A stretch of DNA of 64,000 bases from Stichopus chloronotus. Its lineage: Eukaryota > Echinodermata > Holothuroidea > Aspidochirotida > Stichopodidae. Shown one piece after another: positions 1 to 12,500 of the stretch. The stretch lies in contig CM037845.1 in NCBI GenBank assembly GCA_021234535.1, positions 10,160,143 to 10,224,142 on the forward strand, written 5' to 3'. Every line of letters starts with the position of its first letter. Position 1 is the first letter of the stretch. The notes beneath the pieces are model-generated. The model searched no databases. It had not been told where the DNA came from and worked only from the letters and a program-made list of their open reading frames with translations. The translations under genes and the position numbers were made by a program.

Positions 1-2639
1 CTCTTAGACGTCTTCAAACAATTCTCAGTTCACCCCCAATAAAGAATTCTGGCTGCGTCAATGCAACAGGCACTTCGGCCTTCTGTATTTCCTTGTCACA
101 CTGTATCACACTCATTGATGTTCTCTCATCCATGTAAGAATGCCCACTAGTTTTCTTACTTGCCCATGCCAAGTACAGTAAGGAAACAAATCTAGCGACA
201 CTTATGGCTACACTCTGACTCCTTACAAACAATCACTGTGACTCGATCCACTGCCCAATGAAAAAAGTGTACATGGGACTGAAAATACAGGTATGTTCAT
301 CCCAACCTAAATATTTGTCAAGTGCTCCAAGAACATATGAAAACGGATGCATAATTTATGATGAATTCCTGTATCAACTTAACCCATCTGATATGTATTA
401 GCATTTTCAAAGACTTACTGTAATTGCCCTCATTAATACGTACTACAGGTGAAATTGCAAACATGAGATCCCTTTTCAAGTCTGCATATTGTGTGCAGTT
501 AACAACAAACAGGTGTCATTTCCGTCCATCTGGAGAGTATGAAGAAATGCCAAAATTTTCCTTCCCGTTCCACTTACAACGATGGTGGTACTCTGCTTAG
601 ACAGTCCTGCTGGCAATCTTTAAAGAGTAGTGGGTATTTCTATATATTATACAGTGCCCCTAGGCTTAAATGCCAATTTGCCACTCTGGCAAAAACTGCT
701 ACTGTAGCTTTGCCACTGCTACAGTGGAAAGCATTGGGCATTGTGTTCTGCAGTTGTACTCTTTTGCATTAGGCTGACATTTTTCAAAGGTAGGCTACAA
801 CGACGAGAGGAAAGCTGGACCGCTTGCTAAGCTACTAACTGTTACTTGGCCTAAGACTGAGTAAGAGTAAAGTTCACAAAGCCTTCCAAGTTCCATGTGT
901 CATTTTGACTATGTGGTACATATGGTGCATGTGATTTCCTGAAAATTTTAACTTTTTCGTATGGGACTGTTGCAAATCAATGAATGATGGATTGTGTCCT
1001 ACTATGCGTCTTGAACTTCATACATTTAAACTACTAGGCTTAACCTGTGAACTGTTTGTTAACGTTAGCGAAGCTGATTTCTCACTTGAAAAACTTGTGA
1101 CGAGCCTAAGTTAGGATTAGGACTGGAGTCTAGGTCTACCTTCAGCCTACAATAAATAAACATAAACAATCTGGTAGATAACCTCTTACCAATGAAATTA
1201 TTCACGTAAGCCTAACCGGAATAAAGCGATGGACGAACAACTTCCGAGAAGATTCCCACTCACCACAGTCACTGGGTTGACAGTGATAATGCAACCTAGG
1301 CCTACGACGTTACGTTGGTAATACCTGAGTCACGCAACCGCATAACCTTAGGCTTAAAAAGCTGTTACATGCACGTACAGTAAATGGTAATCACCGGCAT
1401 ACGTACCACCTGTTCGTGTGTTTACATTACAATTGTGCAATGACGTAATCGATGGCGGTATAATGGTTCAAAAAAAAAAGTTTTCACCACACAGGGGAAC
1501 GCCCATTAATATACGACGGACCATTGTCATAGTTTCTGACAGTGACACCACTTTTGTTTAGAAATCCGAAAAATGGTGTATAATCATCTAGTATATTATC
1601 ATCTAGGGCATACCAGTTATTGTAAAACATCATGCAGGTGATGAGCCTAGAGCATAGCACATGCATTGTGTTTCTTTCTGTTCCTTGCTGTTTTAATGTT
1701 TTGTCTGCCAGTGCAGTGAGAGTGACATTTGTAGCGACCAGAGTCAGTTACCAGTGTTTCCGACAACTACTGAAATTTGTTTGCATTCGCTGAGTGACAT
1801 TCATTACCATGCTGTGGCCTTAATGCCAGTGAACTTTAAATTGCTCAACCCATCCCCTTTACACAGCCAGATCCAAGGGGAGGGGGGATTACTTGCAGCT
1901 ATGCCTCCTCCAAGTGTGGGTCAATTGTTTTTAGACATTAGCCGAAAAACTTGAGAAATAGCTGAAACTGCATTTTTTAAAGGAACTTCATGAATTTTGT
2001 ACACTTCTGTTGCAAACAAAGAGCATGCATCTGGGGAAGGTGGTTTCTGGTGATGTAGGAGATGGAACTTTTATTTGAGAAGGATCTGATTATGGTGCTC
2101 CACTTAACACGATTTTAGCCAGCATGTGATGATGGGCACCACTTGAGCCTTCCTCTCATGAAAAATGTTCCAGTGCTGCCAGTCTGAAGGGGGTTTTCAT
2201 GGCACATCCTCCATTCCAAGCTGTTTCCCAGTTACATTATGTTGCAGAATGGAAAAAAAAATCTAAAACCAAACCATGGGGCTGTGGAATTAGGTTCGGC
2301 GGTGGTCATGCTATAGGGCTAAAGGTACTGTATGTTCAGCCCAACAACACATGCTCCAAGAAAAAATGAAAGCTGAAGAGGCACTGTATGTCATTATGAT
2401 TGCCCTATCTCAACCCATTTGATATGTATTACCATTTTCTAAAAGTTTTTTTCCACATGGATAATTGCAGATACATGAGATAACTGTATAAAGGCTGGTT
2501 ACATGTTGCTAAGAACACCCTGGAACCACTGTTTCTCATCATCCAAGGGTGGGGGGGGGGAGATTGTAAAGCCAAAAAGTTTCTTACAAAACCTATATGA
2601 ACCAACCGTGACTCGAGATCTCCACTGAGAGTCATGTCA
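1..2639. other. Intergenic stretch, no gene recognised
   Basis: I see no coding exon here. The part from about 750 to 1,450 is richer in CpG and in AGGCT/TAGGC words than its surroundings, and contains a CRE-like TGACGTAA at 1,441-1,448. This could be a promoter-type region of a neighbouring gene, but no transcript start or exon can be shown. Confidence 0.3.
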
Positions 2640-2985
2640 GGATGCACTCAGCCCCCCTGGGGCTGAGTGGGACCGAGTCAGAGAGCAGGGGTTGGGGAGG
2701 CCCCCTTTATATATGGCATGCCCAAGTCGGCACGACACCGTCCGCATTACGCAAACTCATCATGCCAATGCGGGAAGTGCATAAACTGTGCGCTAACTAT
2801 GCGCGAACTCGTCGTGCCAGTTCGTGTCGATGTGGACACTGATGGGCACGCATTCGTGAACTATTTGTGAACTCGTCGTGAACTATGCCTGAACTAGTCG
2901 TGAACAGTGCGGCAGCCTCCCAGTTCGTGCCCCAAAATGGCACGACTTGCCACGACAAAATCGTGGCGAAAAGTCGTGCAAGTGT
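2640..2985. repeat. CpG-rich block bounded by two hairpins, probable non-autonomous element
   Basis: The block stands out from the AT-rich surroundings by its many CpGs and by repeated words such as CGTCGTG, GAACTCGTCGTG and CGTGAACT. At its left edge is a perfect 11-bp stem with a 3-nt loop (arms 2,645-2,655 and 2,659-2,669). At its right edge is a longer stem: 2,940-2,955 pairs with 2,961-2,979 around a CAAAA loop, with a GAA bulge. No open reading frame fits a protein family. Short subterminal repeats and terminal hairpins suggest a non-autonomous DNA transposon or Helitron-like remnant. The family is not identified and no target-site duplication was established. Confidence 0.45.
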
Positions 2986-5900
2986 CAGCCTTGCTTAAGT
3001 GGATACTAGTGATGAATGTTTCACTTAAAGGGGATGAGTATGCTAGGCAGATCAATAATCCATGACAGCAGGTCGCATGATTTTTTTTCCCACAACGAAT
3101 GAAATTAAATCATGCCAATGGACGAATAAGCTTCTTGGAAATAGGACGCATCCTTAGTTCCAAAATGACAAGGATCCTTTTTACTTTTTTGCAAATTCAC
3201 TGAATGTTACAAAAGGACAGGCCAAACAACCCTGGGTCTTGTTACCCTAGCCCTCATCATGTGCGTAACCCTGATTTAGAAACAATTTTTAACTTTTTTG
3301 AAAAACTCATTTGCCCCTTTTCGTCCTGGGTAAAAATTAGGCCGGGCCAGTCGACTACACAATATCACAGAAACTTTGTTTCAGTTACAGGTTTCTAGAC
3401 ACAGCGCGAGTGGAGACATTTAATTTACAAAATTGTGGAAACATATCGCATGAAATAATGAATTGAAATGTTTTCTCATTTCTTTCTTTTATTTTGGCAT
3501 TTCTTAGGAAAAAACATAGGAACCAAATCAGGACTGGAATTTTCTCAAAAACGAAAAAAAGAAAAAAAAAAGAAGAGAGGTGAAACCAGACAAAAAAGTA
3601 TGGTAAAACAAAAATAAAATTATAAGGTTAAAAACGAAGTACATTAGATCAACTCACATCCATTTTAAAACAACATCTATGATACATATTACATTACTAT
3701 CTGCCAACCTAAATTACTCTTCACTAATACAATAATCTCTTCCCCTACCTTAAGTTCTCCCTTGATCTCCTCCCTTCCCTTCCCTGCCCCCTTGCACTAT
3801 CCTTGTCTGTGTGGAAAACCCATGAATTCATCTTCCACTAAGTGTCAAAGCATTTCCAGAGCCGATGGAAATCTAGAATCTTACCACAGTTGCAAAACCT
3901 TTTCAGTTGGTTTCTCACTTTTTTTTCAGTCCAGGCTGCTTAAAATACCATTCAAAAGTTAAGCGATAACCGATCTACATTAATCTCCATACCATGACAT
4001 TTCATTCCCCCTCCCCTCTCGGACCAAAATGGACCACTTTTGCACGCGAACAGACCGACTAATTCTTCCCGATAAATATGTCATCCCTTTGTTTACGAAT
4101 GAAAGAAAATTTCAGAGCTGGATTATGTCAAAATATTTTGGTTCATGTACAAATGATAAAATAGAGATGAGAAATATTCTTAACTTCAAAAAAAAAAAGT
4201 TACATTTTATTCACAAATTAAAATTCCTTTATCTTTCCAGAAAAACAAAAAAAAAAAAAACGACGTAGGAATAAAGTGGATAAAAATGATGGTAGCACTC
4301 TCTTTGGGTCCACTATTTCTTTTCTCTTTCTCTCAAATCATCCTCTTGTTGTTTTGGTCACTGGATATGTCCCAACTTACAAAGGAAAAGATATGGCATG
4401 TTCTGGAGCCCTGTCTCTCTAAGCCCAACATATTTTCTCATCCTGTTCCTATGAAGAGCCAAAGGGCTGTACAAAAGATGAAAAGGTATCACATTCTGCA
4501 CGCTATGACACTGCCAAATTCTTTACAACTGGATAACAAGCACACCCCAGTCAACAAGCAAAAACCATTCCAACCCTTTTGATTTCTGCACACTTGAAAG
4601 TTGACGTGACAATCTCTGGCATTGCAAGATGACAAAAACAGTAAGGCGCTTGAGAGAAAGGTTGGGTGAAATTTGCTCCAAGTGCATTCAAACATTTCCA
4701 AAGTCTGCAAACTTTCTGTGGCAATTCGTTTGTAGTTGGGTCTTTTGCTCCAATTACTTGCCTGCAAATGCAGCCAGGAGAAAGAAAGCTCATTTTCAAC
4801 TTATCTGTTGTTGTCGGTTGAGTGTGATTAAAAAAATCACAGAAAAAAACAACACCTTCTTGTGGGGGGATGGGGGGACTGAGATGACAGTCAAATTCAA
4901 ACTAGTGAAGTCAGCTCTAAAATAGAATGACTCAAAATTCACCCCATAAGAGAAAATGGCAGTGGACATCTTTGGGAAATAACTCACACATGAAAAGACG
5001 TTTGTTTTGATATCGAAGACAAACAAAAATCCTCACAAGAGATGTCAGCATCAAGACCAGAGATATTAATATACATTTTAGGGTATTAATTCATAGCACT
5101 TTCCAAATACTTAAAGCAACACTTAACAAATCAAGAACATTTGTTGAGAAAAGAGAACAAAAGACAATAGTGGCAGACAAACTATTTATAAGAGGTTTAA
5201 TCTTTTAATTTTCCATTTTCTACTGTGGTCCTTTAAGGATGGTCCTTAGAGGGTTGCCTACAATTTTCCCATTTTTAAACAAGTGGTTTTCATGTTTTCC
5301 TTTAATATTCCAGTATTTAACATTTAAGGACTCATTTTGATGAGTTTGTCCGTGTCACTGGTTGATCTGCTGGGAAGGGGAGATGGGTGTGGGAAGAGGT
5401 AGTGGTAAGGCAGTGGAAGGCATCTGGGGCCCAACAGTGTCACAACATTTATAGGGACTCGACAGTGTCACAACATTTATATGTAAGGTAGAGAAAAAGG
5501 TTACCAATGAACTATTAAAACTCTAGTAAGGAGAAGGGAGGAAAAACCATTTACAAGTCAATCTTGAAATTATCTCACCCTTCCCTCGGGACAATAGCCA
5601 CATTCACATACCAAAAGGTTGGAGCTAATACTGTGGGAAAGTTTACAATGTTGGGTATTATCCAGATGATTCCCAAAAATACAAAGTAGTGATAAAGAGG
5701 CTATATGCCAGGCACTACACATTGCTAAATAAATAGTGTCACCAAGATCATACTCCCCGATTACTAATCTTAGTCTACAGACAAAAAAGGTTACGTCCCT
5801 GCTGCTGCTTTTATTGAGGATCAAACGTGGCGCGGACAGCGCTACTCTCATGCAAGCGAACCGTGAGGAAATAGGTATGTCAAAGGTCACTTGCAAACAC

Positions 5901-6499
5901 GGCGATAGAATGATCTCTCGTTACACGGTACAGAGATCGGGCTCTATGCACACCCCTCTACGAAGGTATGACTGCTTCCCATGCTAGTCATGAGAATGCA
6001 TGCACTTGTGACCACTGTTGAACTGTTCAACTGTCAGGCAAGCACAAAGCCTTCAATTCTCCCTCCCCCCAGCCCTCTCCCCTTCCTCATTTGACCCTGG
6101 CAAAAAATGCCCCCTGTGGGACATCTACTACATGTATTTGTGACAACAGATAGTCCCTGAAAAATATCAACATTGAGGCTAAGATATATATTGCAAATCA
6201 AAGTCAAACATTTGTGCCTACCACCGAATGGTCCCATCCACAAAAGGTACATTGTTATAATTCAAACATAAGTTAATCCCCTGCCTCTGTGACAATTCCT
6301 TGGCACGTAGGCTACAAAAATACACAAAATCGAAGTATCAACGTCCTTTGAAGAAAGCTCTTGGAATAGAATTTAACATGAAGTCATAATTTCAAATCTT
6401 GCTTTCACAGTAAAAACATCCTCCACAGAAAATGCTACATCCAGTCACCACATGTCAACTTCTCTCGCGTCTGTAACTGGTACGGTGCTTCGTTTGCAA

Positions 6500-6541
6500 G
6501 ACCTGCCATGACCTCATGGAACTCTTGACAACTGGCAGGTC
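6500..6541. repeat. Short perfect inverted repeat
   Basis: GACCTGCCA at 6,500-6,508 is repeated inverted as TGGCAGGTC at 6,533-6,541, leaving a 24-nt loop. It could fold as a stem in RNA or be a chance palindrome. No function is assigned. Confidence 0.35.
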
Positions 6542-7101
6542 ATACAAAAAATGTCACAATGCAAGACCCCACGCAGAGCAACAAATGCGAAACATTTTCT
6601 TAAAAACACCGAGCAAATTTCATTCTCTACGTTGGGTTATACTTTCACCCTGGCAGTGCTTTTCTTTGTTAATATTACTTTATTAATTAACTACCACATT
6701 CATCTCTTCTGAAACGGCAACAACAAAGGGAAAAAAAAATAATGTTCAAGATGTAACACCTTCCATCTTGCCTTCTGTCATTAATTTGAATCTTGAAATT
6801 ATAAGAACAAAATGCTCACAAAAATGCAAACTTATGCTGTTCCAATGAGAAATTTTTTTTAAGTCTGAAATAGTTTAGTTGCTCAAATCTAAACGGAGAT
6901 GTCGAACTTTCATGTGAACCCACCAAACATGTATGTCAAGCTTCCATTTTACATTATTCTGTTACATAATGAAGAAAGCAAAGGGGCGAACTTTGATCAA
7001 CTCCCATCACCCCCCCTCCCACCCCATCCAGACATGATCATCACTGGTTTCATACCACTCATTACCTCTCAAAAGCAATCTCAACAGTATTTGCAAAAGA
7101 T

Positions 7102-7107
7102 TTTATT
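7102..7107 (-). other. Possible polyadenylation signal AATAAA
   Basis: This is the first canonical AATAAA on the minus strand that I found after the proposed stop codon, about 1 kb downstream of it. A 1-kb 3' UTR would be normal for this family. The hexamer is common in AT-rich DNA, so the call is weak. Confidence 0.15.
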
Positions 7108-8149
7108 CCATAATTCTTGTAATTTGTATAAAAAGACCATAATACACATCTTCCATCCACAGCCCTCGAAGCATAAGTTCCATTTAGGATCTTCTTGCCA
7201 AGAATGTATCAACTTTCCCAGCAAAATTGTCTGTAATTATTGATAGCCAAATATTCAAACATTTCACTATCTATGATGTCCATTTGCAAATCCATTTTGT
7301 GTCCAATATCTCTTTTTTTTTTCTTAATTGTTCTCAGCCTGTGTATGAGTCTGCTATCGGAACCCGGCGACGGCTCGTTCGAGAGACCAGACCTTCTGCT
7401 GGCTTATGGTAATCGAACGGTGATATAGGGTGCCAGAATGAATGTGTCTCAAACGGTTACATATGGAAGAAGTGGTGGGTTGAAAAAAATTGGCCAGTCC
7501 CTTCAAAGTGACTTCACTTGGAGAGTCTGGACCAGGCTTACGACCACTGCTTATTGCTTACATGTGTCAGTTGCCTTGGTTACGTAGAGCGAGAGGTGAC
7601 TCATCTTGAGTACAAAAGCTGGCCAGGCCATCTGCGAATCAAACTACCTGAAAAGATTTGTAAAATTGCCTCAGCATCAGATCTAATGTTTGGTGGATGA
7701 GGCTTTTGCACATTTTCCCGTCTTGTTCACTCCTGTCTGTCCAATTTTAGCTTTGGTCTCTACGAAATGTGGCGTCCATTCGCTTTCACTGTGCAGCGTT
7801 TTTTTTTTATGTTCTGTTCTAAAACAATCATGATTAGGTCAAGATTCTTACATTCGATGATTTTACGGGATCTTCACCGAGTGTGACATCATGGAATTAA
7901 AGTCCTGGCTGACCCCCAAAAATGTTGATGCTGAATGATCTTGCACTGCTAGGGATTGGTCACGATGCTGGTCACATGATGGGGTATGATGTCACATGAT
8001 CTAAAATGGGCCCTGATACGAAGAAACGAATAACCTGATGAGAGGTTAATACAGGTCATGCACTGATTGTGACATGTGAATTGATTAAGGTGTTTCACAG
8101 AGGGATAGGGAGTTATGAAAATCATTTAACATTTTAATTCTCCATTGTT

Positions 8150-8179
8150 TCAATTCTTATCAGACGTAAACATCTCTTC
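8150..8179 (-). CDS. Candidate terminal coding exon of PICALM-like gene
   Basis: The exon before it ends in ...QPSDPF at a GTAAGT donor (9,365) in phase 0, so at least one more exon is needed. On the minus strand a very good acceptor (CTTCATCTTTGCAG) ends at 8,180, followed by nine codons, EEMFTSDKN, and TGA at 8,152-8,150. Joining it gives a protein end of SDPF-EEMFTSDKN and makes the eleven exons sum to 1,407 nt, an exact multiple of three including the stop. The peptide is not the conserved vertebrate PICALM tail, so the choice rests on splice signals and phase only. Another downstream exon could be used instead. Confidence 0.45.
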   Translation of the reverse strand, partial: EEMFTSDKN

Positions 8180-9365
8180 CTGCAAAGATGAAGGTGAACA
8201 GAAACCATTTGAAGCAGACAACATTTTGGCAAGCAAATTCTCTGTTTTTTTTTTGTGACGAAAAGACGCTTTAAATTAAAATTTTCCTTACATGTGAGAC
8301 CTACCCTTGCCATAAAATTCAAATTAATATGGCATTTCTCTGGATTAAGGAACTTCTTGGTCAGACTTTCTGTCGCCAAGGCAGTTTTTACTTGCAATCT
8401 CTACAGCATGATGTATTCATTGATCATTCGAAGGTAAACTTCACAGAACAGTATGTTAAATCTTTGTCACAATTAACCTATATTCCTGGTATAACATTTC
8501 TCTCATTGCTACCTATCCTCCTGGTTAAGTCTTTCTCACAACTACCTACCCTGCTGGTAAAGTCTTTCTCACAACTACCTATCCTCCTGGTAAAGTCTTC
8601 TTCACAACTACCTATCCTCTTGTTAAAGTGTTTCTCGCAACTATCTATACTCCCTTTAGCTCTTACCAGTCCCCCAAAAGCTCCCAAAGTTTTAAAAGTA
8701 CACTGCAACTGGTTGTCATCCGACCAGTCCTTTGTTTCGACATGCGCACTACAAACCAACGACAACACTGGCAAGAGCCAGCCTCACGTTTCAAACTTAG
8801 AAAAAATTACTGCATGAAGTACATGCGTTCAGCTTAGTAATATTAAACCTACTTGTAATGAATTTTATTATAAAACGAAATTAATTACTAAAGTTGAGAA
8901 ATACTTAAGTGTAAAACCAAACGCAACAAAAAAGTATTTGGCTAGATATCATAAGCTTAAGAACTACTTTGCTAATATCCTAATCTTTTTTTTATACATA
9001 GTTGCTAGTAATTTGAGGTTATGAGAAATTGCTCTCAGTTCATGCTGCCCTCCTCATTTTTACGTTGGAATATCTTTCTTTACCTTTTACTTTTCTGAAT
9101 ACTTGGCTTCATAATGCTTATCACTTTTCCACTTTTATAGAAATTCTGCTCTTCCAATTTGTCCCATTTGCTTTTGTACATACCTTGTTGCTTTATGTTG
9201 TTATCATTATCCTGTTTGTAAAAAATGTTCATTGAAAACTTTCTAATAATACCATGCAAAAATTCTCAATAAAAAGATGGAAAAAAAAAATGTGTTCACA
9301 TTCCATTTTGTTATGAAAATACAAAATTTGAGTAAAATGCAAGACTGTCTGCCAGTGCGACTTAC
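8180..9365 (-). other. Intron before the candidate terminal exon, with 33-bp tandem repeat
   Basis: If the terminal exon is right, this is a 1,186-bp phase 0 intron with GTAAGT and CAG borders. Apart from the tandem repeat at 8,458-8,658 I see nothing in it. Confidence 0.45.
8458..8658. repeat. 33-bp tandem repeat, about six copies
   Basis: The unit begins AAGTCTTTCTCACAACTACC and continues with TATCCTCCTGGTA. Copies starting near 8,527, 8,560 and 8,593 are nearly identical; the outer ones are diverged. Because 33 is a multiple of three, the array keeps one frame open on both strands (for example VKSFSQLPILL on plus). This makes a spurious ORF of 162 codons; it is not a credible gene. Confidence 0.85.
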
Positions 9366-9515
9366 GAAGGGGTCAGATGGTTGTGCTGGTTGAGGGGGTC
9401 TCTGGTAAGGGTACCCCATGGGTTGGGCCATACCCATCTGTTGGTTGTAGACCGGCATGCCGGCAGGAACCATCCCGACTGGACGCATCCCCATTTGCAT
9501 ACCCACGTTCATACC
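9366..9515 (-). CDS. PICALM/AP180-like exon, M/G/P/Q-rich tail ending in DPF
   Basis: The acceptor TTTTGTTCCACAG ends at 9,516 and the donor GTAAGT starts at 9,365. The 50 codons are in phase 0 at both ends. They begin GMNVGMQMGMRPVGMVPAG and end QPAQPSDPF. This low-complexity M/G/P/Q tail corresponds to the end of PICALM, where vertebrates have a similar M/P/Q-rich stretch with a PPNPF motif. DPF is a known AP-2 alpha-ear binding motif, so this part of the protein probably helps recruit AP-2 at coated pits. It follows QYM of the 18,584 exon directly, unless the candidate cassettes at 16.5-16.9 kb are included. Confidence 0.85.
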
Positions 9516-12500
9516 CTGTGGAACAAAATTTTTAAAATCCCAATAAATGGGAAAATGTTTAGAATTTAGAGAACAAATATCTGCCCTCAATGAGAACAAG
9601 GGGCAGCACCAATAAAATGAAAAAATGTCATAGTTACCACATAGTACGTTAGTAAGTTAAAAAAACCCCAAAAAACATGCCTTTCTGAAGAAGGCATTTC
9701 ACAAAATGCTGACATTTCGGCAACTACTGCTGACAGTGACAAAGTGAAGGGAAAGTGGCTTCACACTCAAGTATTTACTGTACCGGTCCATGGTCAAGTA
9801 GAAGCCTTCAGTGCAGACTTTGCCAACTCTACCAGCTTCCACAAGAGTCCCACGGTTTCCAGCATTAGATCTCACGGTGAAAATCACTTCGACGCGACAT
9901 GAGATCTTTCTTCATTTAGACCAAGATCAATGATTTTCATTGCTAGTTTCAAGGCAGTACTGAATTGCAGATAAATTGTTCTCAGAAAGTGACTAATTTA
10001 GCAAGTTTCTATGGCAAATAATACAGAGGGAGAAAAAAAAATCACAAACCTTGTTAGTTTAGAAGACACTTTTCATAATAACACAGCTTTTCAACAATCT
10101 CTAGGTTCAAACAGTGGTTTCCAAATTTTCTTGAAAAACAAGCAAGGTTTGTCACTTTTGAGGTTGGCAAGTCTGCCACTGTCAAATCCTTGTCGTTAGT
10201 CCTAGTTAGTCATTTATTCAACACGTTCCATATTAAGAAAAGACCAACGATGACACTTCATTCAAACCGACATTTAGATACCTACACATAGAATGAAGGA
10301 GGACAGCTCAAAGGATGCAATGCTATTCCAAGGTGTTTACTGAACGCTTTGGACAAGATTGTGCAAAAAAAAAGGGCAGGATAATTTTGTAGGGCCAAAG
10401 ATCAGTTTTACTATCACAGCATGCCAAATATTAAATGCCAAAACATTCCCCACTACTACAGCATGCTGCAAACTAGAGAGAAGAAATGAGTGGGTGGCAA
10501 CACAATAGGTCTTTAAATGCTACAAAATAATATTTCCCTGACAACTAAGTGTTTGTGGCAGACTTGTGGTCAGATACTGACAACATAGCACCAGACTAGG
10601 TCATGCAGGCTGTGATATCTGAATATGCAATACTAACTCTTTACATGTGAAACTCGCAAAATACACCCCAAACACCATGCAGAATCCTTCTCAGACGGTA
10701 ATCACGCAGCGACGATCGACATTGTCATCATCGGTCGCGGTTGCTACAGTTGTGAGAGTCAACTTACAAACCTTGACCATAAAGCAAATCAGATCGCTAA
10801 ACTGCCTGCGACTTGTCCCCCTTTATAACCTGTCCCTGGACGCATCTGAAATTTCACGCTGCATGAATGGGACCATGATCCTTACAGGTACATGATGATA
10901 CTACCAACAGATCAATGGCAGATCACACCAGATCAGGGGCAAGATGCCATAATCTAACACTGATTGATCCTCATCATAACACTGGATTCCAGCATGCAAT
11001 GTGGTAGTCAATTTACAGGGCAGATTAGACATTCCACTATATTAAGCATCCAAAAGCAATCTTATTACCGTAAATATTGAAACAACACAACTGCAGGCAT
11101 AACAAAGGGTATGTGAGAGAATGAGGATGTAAGACATGTTTCTCTTTTTACCCAAAACATGTTGTCATGTGTTCTGCTAATTCTGCTACATCTATCACTG
11201 ACATGTTTTACATATTCTAAATCAAGACTGGGTGGAAATGACAGGGGTGGCATGCTTCAGATAATTAAAAGTTGGCACACACCTGAGGACCTTTGCCCTT
11301 TCTGACAGACTTTCCGGCCCACCCCCCTGTCCTCCCTTACATCACCTTTGGAGAAAAGATAGGTTTCACATTCGTGTCTCAAGATACGTATATCATACCT
11401 GATACATCTGAAAAGGTTATGTTATGGCCAGAGACAGTAGGAAATGTAAGGCGATACAAGTCTGAAGACTTATAAAAATGCATGATATCATGTTATAGAT
11501 TGTGTGGGGAAAAGAAATCATCCCATGAATAATGCTAAACTATCCTCTGACATAAATATTATCTAAAAAAAAAAAAGAAGCCATCGCCCTTTTGCATATC
11601 TTGCAAAAAATTTCAAAGCACATTGGCTCACCTTTAGGTCAATAGGTTGTACTTGACAATACACAGTTTCATATGTATATCTACATTTATACATATATAG
11701 AGTTTGTGGCTACATGATGAACTTAATACATATGTGTATTGATAATAATCTATATGGAACTGGCTACTAGGGTTACAACACCTGGCTGAAAAAGAAATAA
11801 TCTGTCCTTAGGATAGGGATACTGTTTAAGGGTATGCCGTAAAATCTGACAAAAAACAACGCCCATTGGGACCGGGACTTGAAAGCAATGGTGGCGTTAC
11901 ATGATTACCAAATGTGAAATGAATGGGTTAGTCGTGTTTGTTTCATGGCACATGCACAAGTACAATTTCGCCTCTCTTCTCCGAGAAGGTCCGATTACCG
12001 GAGGAAATGGGTCAAGTTCAAGCATGAGAGAGCATAGAATGGAATACAAAATGCAAACAATAAAAACCAAATATGAAAAATGGAGGGCAAAAAGGGAAGG
12101 AACAAAAAAAGAAGAGACAAACTGTTAAGGAAAGAATTATGACAAAACAACTTGATTCACAACTAAAACTCTCATGATAGGCAAGAAGAGCTCTTCTGCC
12201 AAATACACAGAAATCTACAAAAGGACTGGCTTGATAATATGAGTGGACAGACACAAAAATAGTTCAAACCACTTCCAAAGGAAAGACGATCTATTTCATA
12301 AATCTCTGTCCCTCCTCCCTCAAATTTTAGAAACCTTAGGCATCAGGAAAGTTGGGGTAAACCTATTCCAAGAACAGACAGCAAAGACTCTCATTTTTCC
12401 CAACAGGGATTCCTTTCCGATTTGGGCTTATTAAGGCCGACCATTGACGTGTGCAACCAGTCATTATGCTCACAACTAACGTTTTCTTAAAATCTTCTTA

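Larger units (their letters stand above)
2986..8149 (-). other. Probable 3' UTR and downstream DNA of the PICALM-like gene
   Basis: This follows the proposed stop codon at 8,150-8,152 on the minus strand. It is AT-rich, with poly(A/T) runs and no recognised coding exon. A 19-bp direct duplication (CAGTGTCACAACATTTATA) lies at 5,434-5,452 and 5,463-5,481. How far the transcript extends cannot be decided from sequence. Confidence 0.3.

Noticed and set aside
5790..5875. GC-richer segment on plus with a possible acceptor (TTTTATTGAG) and ATAG|GTATGT donor
   Set aside because: There is no homology and no partner exon. Composition alone is not enough.
7355..7440. GC-rich patch with a weak B-box-like GTTCGATTACC on minus
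   Set aside because: The B box is imperfect and there is no A box at suitable distance, so neither a tRNA gene nor a SINE can be supported.
8329..8817. 162-codon open frame on plus
   Set aside because: It is produced by the 33-bp tandem repeat, which cannot create in-frame stops once one copy is open. No protein family is matched.
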